Below are positions 15,374 through 23,039 of a stretch of 32,472 nucleotides of DNA, piece after piece. A program made the translations under genes and the position numbers. Each line of letters starts with the position of its first letter. Positions within the stretch are counted from its first letter, which is position 1. Source of the DNA: Prevotella sp. UBA1378 (GTDB lineage Bacteria > Bacteroidota > Bacteroidia > Bacteroidales > Bacteroidaceae); NCBI GenBank assembly GCA_002305505.1, contig DBRC01000058.1, positions 1-32,472 on the forward strand. Direction: 5' to 3'. The notes under the pieces are model-generated. The model saw nothing but the letters and a program-made list of their open reading frames with translations, ran no database searches and was not told where the DNA came from.

Positions 15374-16597
15374 ATGTTCAAGATTGCCATCATCGGCGGA
15401 GGAGCCGCCGGTTTCTTCGCAGCCATCGCAGCCAAGCGCAAACAGCCACAAGCAGAGGTAACCATTTACGAGAAAGCCCGGCACGTGCTGGCCAAGGTAG
15501 GAATAAGCGGTGGCGGACGCTGCAACGTCACCAACTCGTTTAATGAAGTAACCGACCTGAAACAGGTTTATCCCCGCGGCGACAAACTCATGAAGCGCCT
15601 GTTCAACACATTCGACCACAATGATACCTACCGGTGGTTCGAAAACCACGGCGTGCCGCTTGTCACGCAAGACGACCAGTGCGTATTCCCCCGCTCGCAA
15701 AGTTCGCAGAGCATCGTCCAATGCCTTACCCGGCAGGCTGCAGAACTGGGCATCGCCATCCGTACATCGCACACATTGCAACAAATCACCCCACAGGCCG
15801 ACGGCACACTGCTACTGTCGTTCAAGGAGGGAGAAACGGCCGTGGCCCACAGGGCAGCCGTTACCACTGGCGGCTCACCACGCGAATCGGGACTGGCCTA
15901 CCTGGCTGCTTTAGGCCACCGTATAGAACAGCCCGTACCCTCGCTCTTCACGTTTAATCTGGCCGATACGGCCGTATGCCAACTAATGGGAACCGTGGTC
16001 GACCCTGCCACCGTATCCATCCCCGGCACCAAACTGCGTGGGCAGGGCGCATTGCTCATTACCCATTGGGGCATGAGCGGGCCGGCCATCCTCAAGCTCT
16101 CATCGCAAGCAGCCCGCTATGCCAGCGGATGCCTTTACCGGTTCCCTGTCGCGGTAAACTGGACCGGGCACGTGAAGGAGACGGAAGAACACCTGCAGGA
16201 AATCCTTATCAAGAATCCCCAAAAGCATTTATCTTCCATACGCCCCTTCGACCTCCCTTCCCGGCTTTGGCTCTACCTCATCGGGAAAACAGGCCTTGCT
16301 GCCGACAAGAAATGGAGCGAACTGGGCAGGAAAGGTATCAACAAACTGGTTGAGACGCTTACTAACGACCGGTACGACGTATCGGGCAAAAGCCCTTTCC
16401 GCGAGGAATTTGTCACCTGCGGCGGTATCAGCCTCAACAGCATCAACCTCCATACGCTGGAAAGCAGGGTATGCCCACACCTTTATTTCGCAGGCGAAGT
16501 GCTCGATATCGATGCCGTCACCGGCGGGTTCAACCTGCAAGCCGCATGGACCACAGGCTATGTCGCCGGAGAACACATAGCGGAAACAGCAGGATAA
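15374..16597 (+). CDS. BaiN/YhiN (HI0933)-family FAD-dependent flavoprotein
   Basis: A 407-residue flavoprotein of the HI0933 family, annotated as BaiN/RdsA-type NAD(P)/FAD oxidoreductases. The N-terminal dinucleotide-binding motif is IAIIGGGAAGFFAAIAA (4-20), followed by YEKARHVLAKVGISGGGRCNVTN, a family signature. The C-terminal FAD motif is AGEVLDIDAVTGGFNLQAAWTTGYVAGEHIA. The physiological substrate is not known for most members, so no specific reaction is claimed. It starts 27 bp after folA and is probably the last gene of that operon. It ends 9 bp from the convergent Lrp gene, with no clear terminator between. Confidence 0.88.
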   Translation: MFKIAIIGGGAAGFFAAIAAKRKQPQAEVTIYEKARHVLAKVGISGGGRCNVTNSFNEVTDLKQVYPRGDKLMKRLFNTFDHNDTYRWFENHGVPLVTQDDQCVFPRSQSSQSIVQCLTRQAAELGIAIRTSHTLQQITPQADGTLLLSFKEGETAVAHRAAVTTGGSPRESGLAYLAALGHRIEQPVPSLFTFNLADTAVCQLMGTVVDPATVSIPGTKLRGQGALLITHWGMSGPAILKLSSQAARYASGCLYRFPVAVNWTGHVKETEEHLQEILIKNPQKHLSSIRPFDLPSRLWLYLIGKTGLAADKKWSELGRKGINKLVETLTNDRYDVSGKSPFREEFVTCGGISLNSINLHTLESRVCPHLYFAGEVLDIDAVTGGFNLQAAWTTGYVAGEHIAETAG

Positions 16598-16606
16598 AGC
16601 ACACGC

Positions 16607-17110
16607 TTATATTTCTGCCTCAGTCTCTGCTTCTGCCTCGTCGACAGGGAAATCGAGAATGGGCAGCTGGCGGTTGATGGCCGAATTGAACGAGATGATG
16701 GTTTCGCTGCGCGCCAGTCCCAGCGGCTGCAGCTTGTCGTGGATGATGTTCAACAGATGATGGTTGTTCACGGCATAGATTTTGATGAACATATCAAAAT
16801 CCCCCGTGGTGTAGTGGCATTCCACCACTTCCGGTATCTGTTTCAGTTCTTCCACTACTAAATCGAATTTTTCCGGGTTTTTCAGGTTCAAACCGATATA
16901 GGCACATGTTTCGTAGCCTATTCTCTCCGGATCGATAACAAACCGCGACCCTTTCAGAACCCCCATGTTAGTCAGTTTCTGAATACGCTGATGAATAGCT
17001 GCACCGCTGACATTGCATGCGCGGGCTACTTCAAGGAACGGGATACGCGCGTCTTCTGCTATCAACTTCAGAATCTGCTTATCCAGCCTGTCCATTTTCT
17101 GAGATGCCAT
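16607..17110 (-). CDS. Lrp/AsnC-family transcriptional regulator
   Basis: A 167-residue protein. The N-terminal helix-turn-helix (about 7-60: LDKQILKLIAEDARIPFLEVARACNVSGAAIHQRIQKLTNMGVL) is followed by the AsnC ligand-binding RAM domain (about 68-145, with GDFDMFIKIYAVNNHHLLNII). Such proteins are amino-acid-responsive regulators that form dimers and octamers. The C-terminal tail is unusually acidic and repetitive (DEAEAETEAEI). The start at 17110 gives MASQKMDRLDKQ; M6 is a possible alternative. The target genes cannot be inferred, and it is transcribed from its own promoter. Confidence 0.92.
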   Translation of the reverse strand: MASQKMDRLDKQILKLIAEDARIPFLEVARACNVSGAAIHQRIQKLTNMGVLKGSRFVIDPERIGYETCAYIGLNLKNPEKFDLVVEELKQIPEVVECHYTTGDFDMFIKIYAVNNHHLLNIIHDKLQPLGLARSETIISFNSAINRQLPILDFPVDEAEAETEAEI

Positions 17111-17123
17111 TGTTTTTTATTTG

Positions 17124-17131
17124 CAAAGTTA
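17124..17131 (-). promoter_or_regulatory. Promoter -7 box of the Lrp gene
   Basis: The minus strand reads TAACTTTG followed by C, an exact TAnnTTTG. It is 13 bp before the start codon, so the leader would be about 7 nt. Confidence 0.6.
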
Positions 17132-17195
17132 CAAAAAAAACGGTGTAAACAATGCGATTATAAGTAAAATTGCATGTTTTTGCATCAATTTGATA

Positions 17196-17660
17196 TCATT
17201 CTTGGGATAAAACAGCCGAATAATTAATTTTCGTCGCATGAGATTGGCGGAGCGCCTGCTTCACGTCGGTGATGATGCCCATGGGTGTGTTTTCGTCTGC
17301 CCTGATGCTTACCGTCATCTTCTTCACGTCCCCGGGTGCCATCCGCTCGCGTTCGGCATTGATATAGTCGCCCACCTCGTCGACCGTAGCAAACTTGTCG
17401 TTGAGCTGTATACACGTTGCACTACCCACCGTGCGCTGCAAATCGGGCATAGGCTTGCCTATGTAGATATAGCTCACGGTAGATTTCTTGACCAGTTTTT
17501 CCACTTCCGTCCCTTGGGGCACCTTGTATTGTACCTTCACCTGCACCTCGCGCATGTGGGTGACAATCATGAAGAAGAACAATACGGTGAAAATCAGGTC
17601 GGGCAGCGACGCCGTGTTCAAGCCGGGTATTTCGCGCCGTTTCCTCTCAAACATGCTCAT
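17196..17660 (-). CDS. exbD: ExbD/TolR-family biopolymer transport protein (second copy)
   Basis: A 154-residue inner-membrane protein. It has a short cytoplasmic N-terminus, one transmembrane helix (about 19-37) with the essential aspartate D21 (GLNTASLPDLIFTVLFFFMIV), and a periplasmic domain ending in MTVSIRADENTPMGIITDVKQALRQSHATKINYS. With ExbB it uses the proton gradient to drive a TonB-type partner. The start at 17660 is set by the ATGA overlap with the previous exbD; the longer frame lies inside that gene. It is last in the operon. Confidence 0.92.
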   Translation of the reverse strand: MSMFERKRREIPGLNTASLPDLIFTVLFFFMIVTHMREVQVKVQYKVPQGTEVEKLVKKSTVSYIYIGKPMPDLQRTVGSATCIQLNDKFATVDEVGDYINAERERMAPGDVKKMTVSIRADENTPMGIITDVKQALRQSHATKINYSAVLSQE

Positions 17661-18253
17661 TGCCGGCCTCCTTTCCCGTCGCTGGGTTCCGCTTCGCTGA
17701 TGCGCTGGGGGTAATACTTGCCCACGGCCTCGCGCTCTGCCGGGCGGCACGCCTTGTACGGACGCCCGAAGCGGTTGCGCGCCAAGCGGTCGCGCAGCGA
17801 GTTATAGGCGGCCACGATGGCATTCTGCATCGCGAAGTAGGCCTTGTAGCTCGTGCGGCGGTCGGCCTGCACCGACACGATGTGCTTGGCCGTTATCCTG
17901 CATGCCCCCAAGAGGGGGATGTTGCAAGCCGTCTTTTCGGGTTTCGACGGGTCGTCTGCTGCGTTCTCCACAAAGCTTTCCACCTCTTTCTGCAATTGCT
18001 CCAGCGTCACCGTGCGCCCGTCGCACGTCAGCCGGTCGGCCTCGTCCAGACTCACGTTCAGCACATTGCGCTGCTTTACGCTCAGCTCCTCCAGCTTGTC
18101 CGCCGGGGGGAGCGGAGGCAACTGCCTCATCAGGCCCTTATCGGTGTCGATCGACGTGGTGACCAGAAAAAAAATCAGCAGCATAAACGAGATGTCGGCT
18201 GTACTGGTCGTATTCAGGCCGGGAACTCCGCGGCGTATCCTCCTGCGCAACAT
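17657..18253 (-). CDS. exbD: ExbD/TolR-family biopolymer transport protein (first copy)
   Basis: A 198-residue protein, longer than its neighbour. The transmembrane helix (about 18-36, GLNTTSTADISFMLLIFFLVTT) carries D20, the proton-path aspartate. The periplasmic part contains HIVSVQADRRTSYKAYFAMQNAIVAAYNSLRDRLA; a roughly 35-residue basic and polar C-terminal tail follows that the second copy lacks. It starts 3 bp after the upstream small membrane protein and overlaps the second exbD by 4 bp. Two different ExbD paralogues in tandem are common in Bacteroidetes Ton clusters. Confidence 0.92.
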   Translation of the reverse strand: MLRRRIRRGVPGLNTTSTADISFMLLIFFLVTTSIDTDKGLMRQLPPLPPADKLEELSVKQRNVLNVSLDEADRLTCDGRTVTLEQLQKEVESFVENAADDPSKPEKTACNIPLLGACRITAKHIVSVQADRRTSYKAYFAMQNAIVAAYNSLRDRLARNRFGRPYKACRPAEREAVGKYYPQRISEAEPSDGKGGRQ

Positions 18254-18256
18254 TGC

Positions 18257-18787
18257 TTAATGCCCTCCCCTTCGTTTCTGCCTGCGGTTCAAGCCCGACA
18301 TGCCGTACAACACGCCGCCCACCGCCAATACGATGAGTAACGCCGACGTACGGATGAGCATGTCGGTCGTTTTCAGCCAGAACACAGACGTGTATTCGTC
18401 GCCGTTGATTTCCAGCGGTTCTGCCGAACCGGCAGCGAAAGTAACCAGTAACAGCACCGTAAGCAAGGCTGCCGTACCGTAACTGATCAGGAGCACGGGA
18501 ATCCCGTTTACCCTCCTGTCGCGCTTTCCGCGCTTCCGTATGCCCCTCACCACCGCAGCCACCGCCACCGCCGCAGCCGCAGCCAGCAACAGGTAGATAT
18601 AAGCCAGCAGCGCAGCGGTCATCGCCGGTGCGTTGTAATTCACGTTGTCCTCGAACGGGGTGTCGTAGCCCACAAGGTAATACAAGCCGAATATCACCGC
18701 CGACACACAGATAAGCATCAGCAGCACGCGGCCCGACAACTTATCCGCCGGCCAGCGGCCAATGTCCGGTATACGCAGTTTAGGCAT
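18257..18787 (-). CDS. Four-helix membrane protein in the Exb cluster, function unknown
   Basis: A 176-residue protein with about four transmembrane helices (near 21-40, 57-83, 95-117 and 144-163) and basic loops (RGIRKRGKRDRRVNG; C-terminal NRRQKRRGGH). I recognise no domain. It overlaps exbB by 8 bp and ends 3 bp before exbD, so it is tightly coupled with both. Bacteroidetes Exb operons often hold such a gene between exbB and exbD. A structural or assembly role in the proton-driven motor is inference only. Confidence 0.8.
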   Translation of the reverse strand: MPKLRIPDIGRWPADKLSGRVLLMLICVSAVIFGLYYLVGYDTPFEDNVNYNAPAMTAALLAYIYLLLAAAAAVAVAAVVRGIRKRGKRDRRVNGIPVLLISYGTAALLTVLLLVTFAAGSAEPLEINGDEYTSVFWLKTTDMLIRTSALLIVLAVGGVLYGMSGLNRRQKRRGGH

Positions 18788-19628
18788 CGTTCTTCAGTTT
18801 GTACTTCACGATTGTGTCGAGCAGCGTTATCGCCGACTCCTCCATCTGCGACGTAAGGTGTTCTATCTTCGAGAGGATGTAGTTGTAAAACACCTGCAAT
18901 ATCAGTGCGACGATGATACCGAAGATGGTCGTTATCAGCGCCACCTTCATTCCCTCGGCCACGATGGTTGCCGAGATATCGCCCGAGTGCTGTATACGGT
19001 CGAACGCCATCACCATGCCGATAACCGTCCCCAAGAACCCAAGCGACGGCGCCATGGCGATGAACAGCGTAATCCATGAGCAGCCTTTCTCCAGGTTGGC
19101 CGACTGCACCGAACCATAGCTCACAATCGAGCGCTCTATCGTATCAATAGTTTCCGTGATGCGCGACAACCCCTGGTAGCAGATGCTCGCCACCGGCCCG
19201 CGCGTGTTGCGGCAGATGTCCTTCGCCCCTTCCACGTCGCCGCCCATCACCTTTTCTTCGATGTCTTCCATCAGCCGCTTGGCGTCAATTTCCGACAACG
19301 TGAGATAGATAATGCGCTCAATGCAGAAGGCCAGCCCGATAACCAGTGCTAATGCCACGAGCGACATAAAGCCGGCGTTTCCCTCGATAAACTTCGTCTT
19401 CAATTGTTTATGGAATCCCACGCTTTCTTCCTCTATGGGCAGCGTATCAGAAACGGCGTCGAGCAGGGCGTCATCCAGCTGGCTGCCCGCCACCGAGTCG
19501 CCGGCGGCGGCCGCACTGCCGTTCTTCACCATGCCCACCGTATCGTTGCCTGCCCTGGCCTGCGCCCTTGCCGGCTGCATGCCTGCAATCAAGGCCATAA
19601 TTGCAAAAAGTGCAATTAGTCTTTTCAT
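18780..19628 (-). CDS. exbB: ExbB/TolQ/MotA-family proton channel protein
   Basis: A 282-residue protein. An N-terminal signal sequence (MKRLIALFAIMALIAGMQPARAQA) is followed by a periplasmic low-complexity stretch (to about 75) and then the MotA/TolQ/ExbB domain. Three transmembrane helices lie near 89-110, 188-210 and 227-250. Conserved segments are ICYQGLSRITETIDTIERSI, APSLGFLGTVIGMVMAF with the family's glycine-rich turn, and MKVALITTIFGIIVALILQVFYNYI. It energises TonB-dependent transport or Tol-type envelope work with ExbD. It is first in the operon with its own promoter. No tonB is present in the window. Confidence 0.94.
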   Translation of the reverse strand: MKRLIALFAIMALIAGMQPARAQARAGNDTVGMVKNGSAAAAGDSVAGSQLDDALLDAVSDTLPIEEESVGFHKQLKTKFIEGNAGFMSLVALALVIGLAFCIERIIYLTLSEIDAKRLMEDIEEKVMGGDVEGAKDICRNTRGPVASICYQGLSRITETIDTIERSIVSYGSVQSANLEKGCSWITLFIAMAPSLGFLGTVIGMVMAFDRIQHSGDISATIVAEGMKVALITTIFGIIVALILQVFYNYILSKIEHLTSQMEESAITLLDTIVKYKLKNDA

Positions 19629-19657
19629 CTCTTCTTACCTGATTTAATTTAATGGCG

Positions 19658-19665
19658 CAAAGGTA
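19658..19665 (-). promoter_or_regulatory. Promoter -7 box of the exbB operon
   Basis: The minus strand reads TACCTTTG followed by C, an exact TAnnTTTG, 29 bp before the exbB start. The leader would be about 23 nt. Confidence 0.65.
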
Positions 19666-19735
19666 ACAAATAATTCGGGAACTGCCGAATGATTTGGGAA
19701 GATTTCAACGAATTAACAAACGAATCCGGGGGAAC

Positions 19736-19768
19736 GGATTAACGGAGTAACAGAGTAAACGGATTAAC
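19736..19768. repeat. Degenerate 8-bp repeat GGATTAAC (about four units)
   Basis: The units read GGATTAAC, GGAGTAAC, AGAGTAAAC and GGATTAAC. This is the reverse complement of the GTTAATCC array at 29660-29731. Confidence 0.6.
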
Positions 19769-19775
19769 TTGATTT

Positions 19776-19863
19776 GTACAAGCACCGTGTAGCCTCCGTA
19801 CAAGCACCTTGTAGCCCGGCTACAAGCACCGTGTAGCTGGCGTACAAGATGCTTGTACGTTTT
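19776..19863. repeat. Four tandem 22-bp mini-hairpin repeats
   Basis: Units start at 19776, 19798, 19820 and 19842. Each is a 7-3-7 dyad plus a 5-nt spacer: GTACAAG-CAC-CGTGTAG, GTACAAG-CAC-CTTGTAG, CTACAAG-CAC-CGTGTAG and GTACAAG-ATG-CTTGTAC. The last is perfectly palindromic in its arms and is followed by GTTTTT on the plus strand. The 22-bp periodicity is exact although arms and spacers vary. Confidence 0.8.
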
Positions 19864-19927
19864 TGATTAGGGATTAGGAATCGGGGATTAGGGATTAAGG
19901 TTTGGCGGCAACTGCAGGAAATCAGGA

Positions 19928-22900
19928 TCACTTCTGCGATATAAGCACGCGCAAGACGTGGCGGCGCGACTTGTCGATGGCATAGCGCTTGAGGACACCG
20001 GGACCGCAACTGCCGTTGCCCAGACCGAGCACGGCACAGTCGATATTGAGGAAGGTGGCATCCTGCTCCTGCAATTCAAAATCGTGGCGCGCTGCGGCAA
20101 GATCAGTTGCACTATAACGCATCACGGAGAAACTGAAAGGAGCATCAAGGGCGGCGACACGGATGATATCGCCACGGGCGGTAGACAGTTCTACAGAGGT
20201 GCAGTCCTCGTGGTTGCCATTGTCCTGCGGACGGGGATAGTGGGTAAACATATCCTTTACGGCCGCCTGCCAGCGGCCTATCAAGGCCGACTGCTTGCGG
20301 TCGGGATAGCTGTCCCACGGGCCGCGCCCATACCATGTACACTGCCCGTATGCACGGGGCAGGCGGATGGAGAAGCCCATGCGGGGCAGCTCGGGCAGTT
20401 GCCCCCGGCACTCGTAGCTCTGCGTAAGCTCCCATGCGTTGCGGCCTGCTTGACGCCACTGGGTGGTAACAACGATGCTGCCATTGGCAAAGCAGTATTC
20501 TTCGACCTCGGGCGACAGGCGCTTTATTACCGGACTGTCGAGCCGGTTCTGCTGCCAGTCGCGCGCCAGCCAGTTGCCGAATCCCGTATCATTGTCGGTA
20601 GGGGCACGGAAAAACTGTGCCTGCACCGGATACTCGAAGGCGCATGAAGCAATGGTTGCAGAAGGTGCTGCGGTCAGCGGCGCCAAGCTGACGGGGGTTT
20701 GCCACGCAATGACCTCATGGCCATCGGCCGCCGTAACATAGAGATTCAGGTACACGTCGGTGCCCGGCTTCCCAGCCCATGCCGAGCTACGGGTAAGCAC
20801 CGCGCTGTCGCCCGGCTCTACCGCGGGAATGGCAAGCATGCCCTTTGCTTTCTGCTTGCCGCCGTGCATCAGCCGGTACTGGCAGCTGAAACCGCCGAGC
20901 GGCAGGTGGCTATGACGGTTGATTATCCATATTTTGTCGCCATGACGGCGAAACCCCACAGGCGAGTAGACATGTTTCAGTTCCTCGTATTTAGCCGACT
21001 TGCTACGGTCGCTGAAGACTATGCCGTTGAGGCAGAAAGCCTTCAGGTTGGGCCTGTCGCCAAAGTCGCCCCCATACAGTATACGGCGCTGCCCGTCGTA
21101 AATGCCTTGATCGACAAAATCCCAGATAAAGCCGCCCAACATGCGTGGATGGCTGTATATCTCGTCCCAATACTCCTTCAAGTTGCCTAAGGCGTTGCCC
21201 ATACAGTGGCCATACTCGCTGGTGAGCACCGGGCGGTCGTCGTTGGTGCGCCGGGCTATCTCCAGCAACCGTTCCCACCGGGCATTCTCGGCACGCTCCT
21301 TATCGCTGCCTTCGGGTATGCCGGGATTGAGGTACTCATCGCATACGCGGGGATAGAAACGGCTGATAACATCTACCGTGTTTGGGTCGGGAGCGCCGTC
21401 GTGCCCCTGTGCCCCTTCATAATGTACAAAGCGCGTGGGGTCGAACTCGCGCAGCCATGCCGCCATCGCAGCATGATTGGCGCCATAGCCGCTCTCATTG
21501 CCAAGGCTCCAGAAAACGATGGAGGGATGGTTCTTGTCGCGCTCGGCCATGCGCACCACGCGGTCCATGAAAGCGGCATGCCAGTCGGGCGTAGAAGCCA
21601 GAGTGCCGCGCAGGCCGTGCGTCTCGCAGTCGGCCTCGTCCATGACGTAGAGCCCGGCACTGTCGCACAGCTCGTACCATCGCTGCACGTTAGGATAATG
21701 GCTGAGCCTCACGGCATTTACGTTGGCCTCTTTCAGCAGGCGTATGTCGCGTTGCATCAGTTCTTCGGTCATCACGCGCCCCAATAGCGGGTCGTGCTCA
21801 TGGCGGTTGACGCCGCGGAAGCGCACCTGCCTGCCATTGACAAGGAAGCGGCCGCCGCTGATTTCGAGCCAGCGGAAGCCTACACGCTGGCGCGCTTGCT
21901 GCACGACGTTGCCCGTAGAGTCGGTAAGCGCAATGCAGAGCGTATAAAGATAGGGCGTTTCTGCCGTCCACAGCCGGGGCGAGCGTACGGTCATGGAGAT
22001 GCGGTCGAAGCGGCTGTGCCCGCGCTGTGGGAACCATTCGTTCATGTTGGCAGCGCGATGATCAAGGTCGAGAATGGTTTCTGCATCGGTTTTTGCCGTG
22101 GCTATCTCGCGCCCGCCGGCATCGGTCAGCGTGGCCACCACATGGCAGCCCTTTCCCGTCTGCCCGTTGTACACGCTGAGCTTCGGGTTTATCTGCAAGG
22201 AGAAGACCTCCCCCTCCCCTTCCGCTGCCTGCACCGGAGATACGCCGGCAGACTGTGCCGGAGCCAGCCTTACGGTGCGGACGGCAAAGTCGCGGAGATT
22301 GATGTCGGGCGTATGGAAAAGGGTTACATCGCGGTGGATGCCGCCGAAGCGCCAGAAATCCTGGTCTTCGAGATAGCTACCGTCGCTGTATTTATATACC
22401 TCGACCGCTATCAGGTTGCTGCCCTTGCGGATATAAGGCGTAATATTAAACTCCGACGCCTCCATCGAGCCTTGCGAATAGCCTGCCCGATGGCCGTTGA
22501 CCCACACATAGAAGGCGCTCATCACGCCATCGAAGCGCAAGAACGTCTGTCCCGCAGCAAGCCAGTCGGCAGGCAGGGTGAACGTGCGGCGATACTGTCC
22601 GGTAGGGTTGCGCTCCCTGGCAGTGGTCCAGTCGGGTTTGGGTGTGTGCATCACATACGGCGGGTCTATCTTAAACGGATAGCCGGCAGAGATGTAAATG
22701 GGCGTGCCGTAGCCGTTTACTTCCCAATTGGCCGGGACGGGGAAATCGGCCCATGCCGCATCATCGGCATCGGTGCGGTAAAAATCAGCGATGCGCCCGG
22801 CGGGCGTTTCCGTCCAACGGAACTTCCATTGCCCGTTCAGCGACAGCTGACTGTCGCCTGCCCGTCTGACGTAAGGAAAGAATGCGGCACGGGCTGGTTC

Positions 22901-23011
22901 GCGGTTTATCTGGAGAACATGTTGATTCTCCCAGTCGTGGGGCGCATCGGCTACGGCTGTTCCGGATGCCATGAGTAGGGCTACGGGCAGTAATGAAAGC
23001 TTCTTTATCAT
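19928..23011 (-). CDS. Secreted GH2 glycoside hydrolase, LacZ-type beta-galactosidase
   Basis: A 1027-residue enzyme with signal peptide (MIKKLSLLPVALLMASGTAVADA). Domains in order are a GH2 sugar-binding jelly roll (about 45-235), an Ig-like domain (240-370), a TIM barrel (375-680), a further beta domain, and a C-terminal beta-galactosidase small-chain domain (about 760-1020). The acid/base is E506 in FWSLGNESGYG and the nucleophile E599 in VLTSEYGHCMGN. The full domain set favours beta-galactosidase, but some GH2 members of pectin loci are uronidases, so specificity is open. The start at 23011 suits the signal peptide; the ATG at 23038 (MPNPLNVRQMIKK), right next to the upstream stop, is possible. 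It is last in the hydrolase cluster; galactose of rhamnogalacturonan II chain B is a plausible target. Confidence 0.9.
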   Translation of the reverse strand: MIKKLSLLPVALLMASGTAVADAPHDWENQHVLQINREPARAAFFPYVRRAGDSQLSLNGQWKFRWTETPAGRIADFYRTDADDAAWADFPVPANWEVNGYGTPIYISAGYPFKIDPPYVMHTPKPDWTTARERNPTGQYRRTFTLPADWLAAGQTFLRFDGVMSAFYVWVNGHRAGYSQGSMEASEFNITPYIRKGSNLIAVEVYKYSDGSYLEDQDFWRFGGIHRDVTLFHTPDINLRDFAVRTVRLAPAQSAGVSPVQAAEGEGEVFSLQINPKLSVYNGQTGKGCHVVATLTDAGGREIATAKTDAETILDLDHRAANMNEWFPQRGHSRFDRISMTVRSPRLWTAETPYLYTLCIALTDSTGNVVQQARQRVGFRWLEISGGRFLVNGRQVRFRGVNRHEHDPLLGRVMTEELMQRDIRLLKEANVNAVRLSHYPNVQRWYELCDSAGLYVMDEADCETHGLRGTLASTPDWHAAFMDRVVRMAERDKNHPSIVFWSLGNESGYGANHAAMAAWLREFDPTRFVHYEGAQGHDGAPDPNTVDVISRFYPRVCDEYLNPGIPEGSDKERAENARWERLLEIARRTNDDRPVLTSEYGHCMGNALGNLKEYWDEIYSHPRMLGGFIWDFVDQGIYDGQRRILYGGDFGDRPNLKAFCLNGIVFSDRSKSAKYEELKHVYSPVGFRRHGDKIWIINRHSHLPLGGFSCQYRLMHGGKQKAKGMLAIPAVEPGDSAVLTRSSAWAGKPGTDVYLNLYVTAADGHEVIAWQTPVSLAPLTAAPSATIASCAFEYPVQAQFFRAPTDNDTGFGNWLARDWQQNRLDSPVIKRLSPEVEEYCFANGSIVVTTQWRQAGRNAWELTQSYECRGQLPELPRMGFSIRLPRAYGQCTWYGRGPWDSYPDRKQSALIGRWQAAVKDMFTHYPRPQDNGNHEDCTSVELSTARGDIIRVAALDAPFSFSVMRYSATDLAAARHDFELQEQDATFLNIDCAVLGLGNGSCGPGVLKRYAIDKSRRHVLRVLISQK

Positions 23012-23039
23012 CTGGCGCACATTTAGTGGATTCGGCATG

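Larger units (their letters stand above)
19629..19927. other. Intergenic region with three repeat types
   Basis: About 300 bp without a gene. It contains the exbB promoter (19658-19665), a degenerate 8-bp repeat (19736-19768), four 22-bp hairpin repeats (19776-19863), and a GATTAGG-type repeat (about 19865-19900). The downstream end of the minus-strand GH2 gene enters it from the right; no terminator in the correct orientation is evident. Confidence 0.7.

Noticed and set aside
19776..19863. CRISPR array
   Set aside because: Units are only 22 bp, spacers are 5 nt and there is no cas gene.
19842..19864. Intrinsic terminator for the GH2 gene
   Set aside because: The T-tract follows the hairpin on the plus strand, while the GH2 and exbB genes are on the minus strand.
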